From contig JAGLGJ010000012.1 in NCBI GenBank assembly GCA_023144075.1, positions 1-14,357 on the forward strand: a DNA stretch of 14,357 nucleotides, given 5' to 3'. Positions 9,401-14,234 of the stretch are shown piece by piece. The translations under genes were made by a program, and so were the position numbers. How positions within the stretch are numbered: the first letter of the stretch is position 1; each line of letters starts with the position of its first letter. Under the pieces are notes generated by a model. The model made no database searches. It was given only the letters and a program-made list of their open reading frames with translations, and had not been told where the DNA came from. Source of the stretch: Candidatus Bathyarchaeota archaeon (lineage in GTDB: Archaea > Thermoproteota > Bathyarchaeia > 40CM-2-53-6 > RBG-13-38-9).

Positions 9401-9774
9401 AGCATAACAGGCAGATCGCCTATATACACAAGTTCTGTTGCTCCTTCTTTCTCTCCGATTACAGGAGTCATTTCAAGATTTAATGGTGCAGCGTAAGTAA
9501 GGTTTCTGATTCGTGCCTCTGCCGGGTAGACACGTCTTTCTGAACCATCAACTTCCATTACTCTTGGAGTTCCGATCTCAATCTTCCCGAGTTTTATAGT
9601 GAATGGATTCTCCTCAACCTCTACTGGTATTTCTTTAATTTCATCGATTATTGACTGAAGACCAGAATCAATAAAATCATTATAGGAATCTACATGCTGT
9701 CTTACCAGCCCTGTTTCCTTTATGAAGCTCTTCATAATACTCCAATATTGTAAATCAGATATAGTTTTCTGCAT
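6424..9774 (-). CDS. rpoB: RNA polymerase subunit B, unsplit (B''+B' fused)
   Basis: The second-largest catalytic subunit, 1116 residues, a single chain of normal length for organisms with undivided B. Visible landmarks are 'TGLVRQHVDSYNDFI' (about 21-35), the fork region 'LSRSQPNLAARDLHP' with 'RLCPNETPEGSNCGL', GYNMEDS at 727-733, GQKG at 880-883, 'ARGGGLRFGEMERD', and a C-terminal zinc ribbon with C1058, C1061, C1076 and C1079. Together these cover the active-site wall, hybrid-binding and anchor regions. It starts at ATG 9774 with GAGGT about 8 nt upstream, 16 bp after rpoH. A second Met at residue 14 is less likely because aligned Trp and hydrophobic residues precede it. The stop is 2 bp before rpoA, which implies coupled translation of the two large subunits. 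Confidence 0.97.
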   Translation of the reverse strand: MQKTISDLQYWSIMKSFIKETGLVRQHVDSYNDFIDSGLQSIIDEIKEIPVEVEENPFTIKLGKIEIGTPRVMEVDGSERRVYPAEARIRNLTYAAPLNLEMTPVIGEKEGATELVYIGDLPVMLKSAICPLSRLTSDELISVGEDPLDPGGYFTINGSERVVVALEDLAPNTVLADIEKVGLHPNYKAKIFSTTVGFRARIEVTIKTDGAIYVSMPGLPADIPFVVIMKALGVNTDAKIAEIISIDEEIQSELKESFEKALDATSTNDAFLFIGNRLAPGQIAEYRIKKAETVIDRNFLPHLGRTPENRLEKSYFLSEIVSRLVELKLGRRSPDDKDHYANKRLKLSGSLLAELFRITFRNLTRDLKYQLERLTIRRPVELSIANAVRPGIITERIQHAMATGNWVRGRIGVTQLLDRTNFPSTLSHLRRLQSPLSRSQPNLAARDLHPTHWGRLCPNETPEGSNCGLVKNLALSATISIGTDPRDIIEKISSLDLVPSDKADRKIRKTGAKVIVDGIIAGYIMNSKSFTENLREMRRRGEISSEVNIAVIAPAHEKGGIEVYLNCDSGRVRRPLAIVENGKSKLTTEIAEKIIRGEISWLDLIREGIIEYLDADEEENVLIALNESKINQATTHLELAPYTILGICSSLIPYAEHNQSPRNAYESAMAKQALGIFSTNFDIRVDSRSHILHYPQIPLVKTKPMEIMNFDERPSGQNCVLAVLSLGYNMEDSIIINRSSIELGLERSSFFRIYEGDSRQYLGGLRDKFEIPEQGTRGHRGDRYYRLLEEDGIISVEAPVSGNMVLVGRVSPPRFLEEYRDFEVRGPTKRDSSICMRPSESGVVDKVFLTESKEGSKLVKVKIRNQRIPELGDKFASRHGQKGVVGLLVPKENMPFTESGIVPDIVINPHAIPSRMTVGQFVEAIAGKLAAMMGTQIDGTPFSNDDPANLQEGLLKCGLNYTGREVFYNGISGEKMEADIFTGLVYYQKLHHMVADKMHARARGQVQMLTRQPTEGRARGGGLRFGEMERDCLIGHGASALLRDRLLEESDRYTAMVCETCGLFAYYDSRQNKYICRVCGEKTTISPVSISYAFKLLIQELMSLGVAPRLLVQERA

Positions 9775-9790
9775 TGAATATTACCTCAAA

Positions 9791-10045
9791 TTAATCTTCA
9801 ACAACATAACGATAAGCAAATATTTCTCCAGCTGTTGAGCTTTTTCTTATTACCTTTATGACATCTCCAGGTTTTGCTTCGAGTGCTTCTACGGCTGGGT
9901 CCGAAACAAGTATGGAGGGAAGTTGATATGGTTGAATATGATATTCTTTAAGTAATATTTCCAAATCCTTCTTAGCTATGATTGAGTGTTTCGGCATCAA
10001 TTCGTGTTCGAAGGTAACATCTTTCTTTTTAATCTCTTTACTCAA
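9791..10045 (-). CDS. rpoH: RNA polymerase subunit H (RPB5-like)
   Basis: 84 residues, the expected size. The signature 'HELMPKHSII' (residues 14-23), 'YQLPSILVSDPAVEALEAKPGDVIKVIRKS' (about 40-69) and 'YRYVVE' at the end are classic archaeal RpoH, the homologue of the C-terminal domain of eukaryotic RPB5, which contacts subunit A in the lower jaw. The start is TTG at 10045: there is no in-frame ATG before Met17, and the HEL.PKH motif must be included. AGGT lies about 7 nt upstream of the TTG, with GGAG a little further. It is the first gene of the rpoH-rpoB-rpoA-rpl30e-nusA operon. The weak start codon may keep its output in proportion to the long subunits; that is inference. Confidence 0.95.
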   Translation of the reverse strand: MSKEIKKKDVTFEHELMPKHSIIAKKDLEILLKEYHIQPYQLPSILVSDPAVEALEAKPGDVIKVIRKSSTAGEIFAYRYVVED

Positions 10046-10093
10046 TTATAGAACCTGCTCCTAATCGAAGAAAAAGCTCTTCACATGAGTGTG

Positions 10094-10129
10094 ATGGCCT
10101 CTGAGATAGAGCTTGCTAATAGGGGCCAT
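10094..10129 (-). promoter_or_regulatory. Inverted repeat in rpoH leader
   Basis: ATGGCC (10094-10099) is repeated as GGCCAT (10124-10129), separated by 24 nt, in an otherwise AT-rich leader 50-85 nt upstream of the rpoH TTG. On the transcript this could form a 6-bp GC-containing stem. Whether it regulates the operon or is chance is not known. No known riboswitch or ribosomal-protein target motif is recognised. Confidence 0.3.
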
Positions 10130-10138
10130 TATCATTCT

Positions 10139-10148
10139 AATAAATATT
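10139..10148 (-). promoter_or_regulatory. Candidate TATA box of the rpoH operon
   Basis: The minus strand reads ATAATATTTATTAG across 10150-10137, an AT-only core suitable for TBP binding. A start about 26 nt downstream would fall near 10117 and give a leader of about 70 nt before rpoH. Other AT-rich boxes exist further upstream (around 10180-10185), so the choice is tentative. Confidence 0.3.
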
Positions 10149-10247
10149 ATGTGATATCTTTCTTCAGGTCAAATATCAAAATATACTTCAGATTGTATCA
10201 AATTATTAAGTATAGACCAGTTATAAGAGATAATATAGTTCACATGC

Positions 10248-11030
10248 TTAATTTGAACTTATTATTGATCTTTGAGCTTCTGGACTTAGCTGGAAGTTAA
10301 TGTTGATAGTCTTTTGATTCATTACTAGATCTGTATGTGCTTGTACAATTTTTATTTGCAATTTTATTGATACTAGATTGTCATCATAAGGTTCAGGAAG
10401 TAAAATCCCCTGTCTTTGAAACGCTAAGCCTCTGAGACCAATCCATAGAGCTACTTTTGGATTATCGGTTCCCAAAGCTTTTACATCTTCATCCCAATCA
10501 GGTATTTCCGTATTAATCTGGACATTTGATATCCTAACGAATTCAGTGAATCTTTGTGGTTGATCATTCACTTCAATAATACACTCTGCAACATCTACAA
10601 TACTTGATTCATAGTATATTGGATATTTGGATGGTGATGCAATCTCCAATGAAAGCTTTGACGCAAGTAGTTTTTCACCATTCAAATAATGGATTTCTGG
10701 TTTTTGCTGAAGATCGATAAAGTTCACGTTTATTATAGTATAATTAATCACCTCCGCCAGCAAATCTTCAGTATCTTTCAGAATATCATCTGCATTCTGC
10801 AGTCTTCGTGTGCCTTCAGAAAATAATTCATTTGCAGTTTCAAGTTTTGAGTTTACTTCACTTAAAAGCTCATCAACTTCTACAAGTTTTTGTTTCGTTA
10901 CTTCAAGCTCTAATTTTGATTCTTGTGATATTCTATAAGTCTGTGAATATAGATATCCTGACCATACTGATATGCTCATTGTAACAACTATGGCTAAAAT
11001 TAAAAATCGCTGTGTATTCTCACTTGACAT
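10248..11030 (-). CDS. Membrane-anchored coiled-coil protein of unknown function
   Basis: 260 residues that I do not recognise. Residues 9-28 form one hydrophobic N-terminal membrane helix preceded by a short polar tail. Residues about 35-95 are a long charged helix with heptad-like Leu/Val spacing ('LSEVNSKLETANELF', 'DDILKDTEDLLAEVI'), predicted coiled coil. The remainder (about 98-255) alternates hydrophobic and polar residues with several Pro/Asn turns, suggesting a beta-rich domain outside the cell, and ends with a polar tail. It has no Cys except C149, and no catalytic motif. The ATG at 11030 has no clear Shine-Dalgarno. It lies 55 bp after the small CxxC gene and 202 bp before rpoH, on the same strand, but rpoH seems to have its own promoter. 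A structural or sensory envelope role is possible but unproven. Confidence 0.75.
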   Translation of the reverse strand: MSSENTQRFLILAIVVTMSISVWSGYLYSQTYRISQESKLELEVTKQKLVEVDELLSEVNSKLETANELFSEGTRRLQNADDILKDTEDLLAEVINYTIINVNFIDLQQKPEIHYLNGEKLLASKLSLEIASPSKYPIYYESSIVDVAECIIEVNDQPQRFTEFVRISNVQINTEIPDWDEDVKALGTDNPKVALWIGLRGLAFQRQGILLPEPYDDNLVSIKLQIKIVQAHTDLVMNQKTININFQLSPEAQRSIISSN

Positions 11031-11085
11031 GTTGAACTCAATTTATCAAATTACTTACGAGAATTTATCTATTAATCTCTCACGT

Positions 11086-11277
11086 CTATCTCTTTCTTTT
11101 CTTAATGTCAATAACTTTTTCGAATTCCGTTATGAAATCCCAAGTTATCTGATCGAATAATTCTTTGCAAATTGGGCACATATCATGACTGCGATCTATT
11201 AGACTGGTTAACACATCTAGTTGGTCTACCTCAACAGTCTTTTTTCTCCTTCCTTTAGAAACTCTTACTTTAGTCAT
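11086..11277 (-). CDS. Small CxxC protein, hypothetical
   Basis: 63 residues beginning at ATG 11277. The N-terminus is strongly basic (residues 1-13, with a GRRKK patch), the middle helix is amphipathic, a single CPIC knuckle lies at C34 and C37, and the C-terminus is again very basic (KKRKR). One CxxC pair alone could bind zinc by dimerising, as in a zinc hook, or in partnership with another protein. The charge suggests nucleic-acid binding. I do not recognise a family. No good Shine-Dalgarno is visible, so the mRNA may be nearly leaderless. It is divergent from the Nudix gene and is followed on the same strand by the coiled-coil membrane protein. A chance ORF is less likely given the motif and composition. 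Confidence 0.55.
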   Translation of the reverse strand: MTKVRVSKGRRKKTVEVDQLDVLTSLIDRSHDMCPICKELFDQITWDFITEFEKVIDIKKRKR

Positions 11278-11356
11278 GTCATTCAGCCCATTCTACAGAG
11301 TATTTTCATATACTGAGGATAGATAAGTTAGTTTTGAGACTATATCAAATAGTGCA

Positions 11357-11373
11357 ATCAAAAAAATTTTGAT
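11357..11373. promoter_or_regulatory. Palindrome between divergent genes, possible operator
   Basis: ATCAAAA and TTTTGAT form a perfect 7-bp inverted repeat with a 3-nt spacer, in the 126-bp gap between the divergent CxxC and Nudix genes and 31 nt before the Nudix ATG. That position overlaps where a promoter would lie, so a repressor site is conceivable. AT-only-rich palindromes also arise by chance in such sequence. Confidence 0.25.
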
Positions 11374-11403
11374 GATCTAGAACTAAATCGAATTGGTGTT
11401 TAG

Positions 11404-11829
11404 ATGAAAAGAAGATTTGACACAGTTACTTGTCTAATTACCTGGAATCGCTTGCTCCTAATGCTGAAACGCAGCGAGAAAGTCAATATTAATCGAGGTC
11501 TATGGTGTGGAGTTGCTGGAAGAATAGAAAAGGGTATGACCCCTGAAGAAACAGCATTCAAAGAGATAGTAGAGGAAACAGATCTACAAAAAAATCAGAT
11601 AGAACTCATTGGCTCAGTGCCTCCAATCCTGATTGATGTAGATGCTCATAATGAGGCCGTCGTATACCCATTTTTATTTAGGACAGATAGCCCAATTATC
11701 AAGTTAGATTGGGAACACACCGAACACAAATGGGTTAAGTTGAGCATGATTGAAAGCTTGGAAACAGTACCACGATTCAACGATATAATAAAGGCTCTTA
11801 TGCCTTTCATGGAGAATCAGTTTGTCTAA
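11404..11829 (+). CDS. Nudix hydrolase with degenerate Nudix box
   Basis: 141 residues of the Nudix fold. The Nudix box spans residues 39-61: G39, five residues, M45 in place of the usual Glu, seven residues, K53 in place of Arg, E54, I55, E57, E58, then D60 in place of Gly and L61. The metal-binding E-x-x-E-E core (E54, E57, E58) is intact, so hydrolysis of a nucleoside diphosphate linked to some group is still likely. The preceding 'NRGLWCGVAGRIEKG' resembles MutT/8-oxo-dGTPase-type sequences ('W.G.GG.IE.GE'). Substrate cannot be named. The ATG at 11404 is the only sensible start, with no clear Shine-Dalgarno, so a short leader or leaderless mRNA is likely. Neighbours are in other orientations, so it is a single-gene unit. 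Confidence 0.87.
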   Translation: MKRRFDTVTCLITWNRLLLMLKRSEKVNINRGLWCGVAGRIEKGMTPEETAFKEIVEETDLQKNQIELIGSVPPILIDVDAHNEAVVYPFLFRTDSPIIKLDWEHTEHKWVKLSMIESLETVPRFNDIIKALMPFMENQFV

Positions 11830-11839
11830 ATGGCTTTTT

Positions 11840-11853
11840 ATTAGAGCTCTAAT
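11840..11853. repeat. Perfect 14-bp palindrome between convergent genes
   Basis: ATTAGAGCTCTAAT is its own reverse complement. It sits 10 nt after the Nudix stop and just after a run of five T, in the gap between the convergent Nudix and methyltransferase genes. It could be a protein-binding site or part of bidirectional termination. A hairpin would have no loop, so it would be weak. Confidence 0.4.
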
Positions 11854-11863
11854 CATTAACGGG

Positions 11864-11873
11864 AAAAAATAAA
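11864..11873 (-). terminator. T-rich terminator for the methyltransferase gene
   Basis: The minus strand reads TTTATTTTTT here, about 60-70 nt after the methyltransferase stop, with further T-rich sequence just before it. Archaeal termination typically uses such tracts. The assignment rests on composition and position. Confidence 0.35.
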
Positions 11874-11934
11874 GATATAAATTTTTACAATAGGTCAAAT
11901 TCGCTGATAAATAATATTACTTCTTTTATGGTAT

Positions 11935-12510
11935 TTATTTCTTAGTGAATAAAAGTCCATAGTGATGGCGACCTGCTGAAAATCTTTTAATCAGCTTGAA
12001 ATATTGATTTTCGAGAATCCTCTGTGCTTGAATTATGCTGATACGTTCTTGGAGTGGTGGACCAATTTTTTCTTGCATATCTACCTTCTTCCAATCAACA
12101 ACCGATATCTTTCCATTATTTTTGAGAATTCTACATATTTCCTCAAGAAATGATTGTCTATCGTGAAGTTCATGTAGTGCATTAATCAATAATGCTATGT
12201 CTAGACTTTCACCCTTTATCGGCAAGTTATGCAATTCTGACCTTATAACATGGATATTCTTTATCGAAAGTTTATTCAATTTTTTATGAAGCGTTTCAAA
12301 CATTTCCGTCTGAATATCTATTGCATAAATCAATCCATTCTTCACTATATGTGAGGCTGGTATTGTATAATAACCCGTTCCACAACCTAAGTCTATTAAA
12401 TTCATTCCATTTTTCAATTCAGAATGTGAGAGAATTGAGAATGGTTCTGATATCCTTAGTCTTTCTTCCCCATTTAGATTCTTATTACGTACATTGAAGA
12501 TGTGGGGCAT
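11935..12510 (-). CDS. Class I SAM-dependent methyltransferase (UbiE/Methyltransf_11 type)
   Basis: 191 residues with the Rossmann methyltransferase signature: motif I 'LIDLGCGTGYYTIP' (about residues 38-51), the motif II acidic strand end 'IYAIDIQTEMF', 'SELHNLPIKGESLDIALLINALHEL' covering motifs III-IV, and 'ILKNNGKISVVDWKK' for the motif VI strand. This arrangement is the general small-molecule family that includes UbiE-like enzymes and many arsenite or quinone methyltransferases. No Cys set typical of ArsM is present, so the substrate is open. A GTG at 12513 lies directly before the ATG at 12510; I prefer the ATG. There is no clear Shine-Dalgarno. It is divergent from the JAMM gene, with a 115-bp gap, and convergent with the Nudix gene. 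Confidence 0.88.
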   Translation of the reverse strand: MPHIFNVRNKNLNGEERLRISEPFSILSHSELKNGMNLIDLGCGTGYYTIPASHIVKNGLIYAIDIQTEMFETLHKKLNKLSIKNIHVIRSELHNLPIKGESLDIALLINALHELHDRQSFLEEICRILKNNGKISVVDWKKVDMQEKIGPPLQERISIIQAQRILENQYFKLIKRFSAGRHHYGLLFTKK

Positions 12511-12562
12511 CACAAATCAACTAATAATTTGATAGTTTTTATGAATTGAACTTTAGTCTTAT

Positions 12563-12572
12563 AGTTATATAT
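12563..12572 (+). promoter_or_regulatory. Likely TATA box of the JAMM gene
   Basis: AGTTATATAT lies 54-63 nt before the GTG start. A transcription start 26 nt downstream would fall near 12594, giving a leader of about 30 nt that contains a GGTGG Shine-Dalgarno-like motif. It is the clearest TATA-like element in the window. Confidence 0.5.
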
Positions 12573-12625
12573 CAAAGACTGAATTAAAATGCGTCTACGT
12601 CTTTAATGATTAATGGTGGAATGAA

Positions 12626-13528
12626 GTGACAAAACCCCACCGAAGTAAGGATTTAAGATCAAAAAGTACTGTGAAGAAAAAAAAAGAAAGAAGAGTGAAA
12701 GTTAAAAAAAGACCTTCCGAATTTGAAAAATTAGAGGACCTTACTTCAGAATTTGAAAGATATGAAAATAAAGTATCATCATTAAAATCTGATCTACGCA
12801 GACTCAATGATCTACATGATTCCTTAGAGTCAAGGATTGTAGATTTTAAAGAATATTTCGAAAATAAAATTCGAGTAGTGTCTAATAGTGTCGGAGAGCT
12901 AGAAGCCAAAATTGATGAAATAATAGTCTCTAACAATAGGTTGGCTAGGGATTTTGATAAATTTTTTGAAGGACACATACCAACCCGCAAGATCAATATG
13001 CCTCCTCCTATCACCTCACAGGTTACTATTTACAAGGCCGAAGAGCCATTAGATTTGAAAATCGGTATTCTTCCAGACATTATAGAAGAAATTATGAAAC
13101 GTGCAAAGTCTAAGATCGATAGAGATGACATACCTGATGAAGAGGTTGTTGGATTACTCACTGGCAGAGTTCATGGTAAGACTGTGATAATCGAGGAAGC
13201 TATCCCAGGACGAGCGGCTCATGCAGATTATGCTGAGGTCGCATTAGATCCTAGTGACTTAGCAGAAATAATTGATAAAATGATGAGGGAAGACAAAAAT
13301 CGAAATATTGTTGGGTGGTATCATTCACATCTTGATTTAGGAGTATTTCTCTCTGATGTAGATATTAGAACTCAGCTGACTCTACAACAGTTTTCATATG
13401 TCATTGCATTGGTTGTAGATCCAATTAGAAATAAACATGGTTTCTTTTATGTGGATACTCGCATTAAGATGTCTGATGGAAGACCTAAGATTATAGAATT
13501 TATAAAAGAAAAAAATCAGAACAAATAG
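12626..13528 (+). CDS. Coiled-coil protein with JAMM/MPN+ metalloprotease domain
   Basis: 300 residues in three parts. Residues 1-30 are very basic (KKKKERR and similar). Residues about 31-115 are a helical coiled coil with Leu/Ile heptads. Residues about 143-297 are an MPN+ domain. The JAMM zinc motif is complete: E173 before VVGLLTG, H233-S-H235, seven residues, S243 and D246. In known relatives (Rpn11, AMSH, archaeal JAMM proteins) these residues hold the zinc and cleave isopeptide bonds to ubiquitin-like proteins or SAMPs. The start is GTG 12626, with GGTGG about 7 nt upstream; the nearby ATG at 12621 is out of frame and stops at once. No E1, E2 or ubiquitin-like gene is next to it. The basic N-terminus hints at nucleic-acid or ribosome association (inference). 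Confidence 0.9.
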   Translation: MTKPHRSKDLRSKSTVKKKKERRVKVKKRPSEFEKLEDLTSEFERYENKVSSLKSDLRRLNDLHDSLESRIVDFKEYFENKIRVVSNSVGELEAKIDEIIVSNNRLARDFDKFFEGHIPTRKINMPPPITSQVTIYKAEEPLDLKIGILPDIIEEIMKRAKSKIDRDDIPDEEVVGLLTGRVHGKTVIIEEAIPGRAAHADYAEVALDPSDLAEIIDKMMREDKNRNIVGWYHSHLDLGVFLSDVDIRTQLTLQQFSYVIALVVDPIRNKHGFFYVDTRIKMSDGRPKIIEFIKEKNQNK

Positions 13529-13532
13529 AATA

Positions 13533-13700
13533 ATGATTAATTCTAGGAAAGTTTTCATTGATTTAGTATATGTGGCTCAGACTTTAGTATTATACAAAAA
13601 ATATTATGTCGAGAGGAAAAAAGTTCCTAGCATACATTATTTCGTCTACATTAAGAGAAAAGAATTCTTATGTTATAGTACATGGATATATGAAAAATAG
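13533..13700 (+). CDS. Possible 55-residue small ORF
   Basis: An ATG 4 bp after the JAMM gene stop opens 55 codons ending in TAG at 13698. The product is basic and aromatic, with many Tyr, Val and Lys (for example 'VLYKKYYVERKK') and a single Cys near the end. No family is recognised and there is no Shine-Dalgarno. In DNA this rich in A and T, open frames of this length can arise by chance. It does fill the 193-bp gap between two genes on the same strand, so it could be a coupled small protein. Confidence 0.25.
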   Translation: MINSRKVFIDLVYVAQTLVLYKKYYVERKKVPSIHYFVYIKRKEFLCYSTWIYEK

Positions 13701-13721
13701 TTCATAGTAAGTGAATAAAAT

Positions 13722-14213
13722 TTGAATGGTAACTGGTTGAGGTATCCATTAATATCAGCATTTTTAATAGCATTTGTCAATTTTATTAGTTTAGTTTTGA
13801 TTGCTCCATACGCACCATCCGCTGCTGCTGCGGCCGCTTTCTTACTACCTTTCAAATTTCTTGTATCAAGTTTTTTGTCTCTTCCTTTAGTTTTTCAGCA
13901 CTATATGTCAGGTGAACTTTGGAAGATTATCCTAATTTCTGGTATGTGGGGTTTTGGAACCGTTATAGGTTCTTTGGTTTCTGCCCTCACAAGTGGACAT
14001 TTCAAAATTAGAAAGCCGAGAAGTACGGATATTTTTAGATCTCTATTAGGTGGTTTTCTCATGGGACTAGGAGTCTCAATGGCCAATGGATGCAATATAA
14101 TACACAGTCTGGGTGGAACACCTCTTTTCGTCCCAGCCAGTATAATTGTAACGATTTTCATTATAATTGGTGCCTATTTTTGTTTGAAACTAATGATGAA
14201 GTTTTTAGCTTGA
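13722..14213 (+). CDS. YeeE/YedE-type membrane protein, one repeat (sulfur transport family)
   Basis: 163 residues, about half the length of full YeeE/YedE (TsuA) proteins. Membrane helices are likely at about 7-29, 38-58, 67-90, 105-122 and 136-158. The family signature is clear in the second half: 'GGFLMGLGVSMANGC' with C124, then 'H128..GG' and a Ser/Ile-rich helix ending in Gly-Ala. In thiosulfate-uptake relatives such GC motifs carry the cysteine that handles the sulfur substrate. Half-size members usually work as pairs; no partner is visible here, though one may lie beyond the right edge. An Ala run (34-39, GC-rich codons) marks a loop or helix. The start is TTG at 13722, with another TTG at 13737 as an alternative; no in-frame ATG exists near the N-terminus. 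No convincing Shine-Dalgarno. Confidence 0.75.
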   Translation: MNGNWLRYPLISAFLIAFVNFISLVLIAPYAPSAAAAAAFLLPFKFLVSSFLSLPLVFQHYMSGELWKIILISGMWGFGTVIGSLVSALTSGHFKIRKPRSTDIFRSLLGGFLMGLGVSMANGCNIIHSLGGTPLFVPASIIVTIFIIIGAYFCLKLMMKFLA

Positions 14214-14234
14214 CTTAGTTGATAATTATGGATT

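Noticed and set aside
12610..13014. Minus-strand frame of 134 codons, Ser/Leu-rich
   Set aside because: It is antisense to the basic and coiled-coil part of the JAMM protein; Lys/Glu codons read backwards give Phe/Leu/Ser.
13818..13840. GCT/GCC run as a microsatellite or phase-variation tract
   Set aside because: It encodes only six consecutive Ala with mixed codons in a membrane protein, which is too short and irregular to suggest slippage control.
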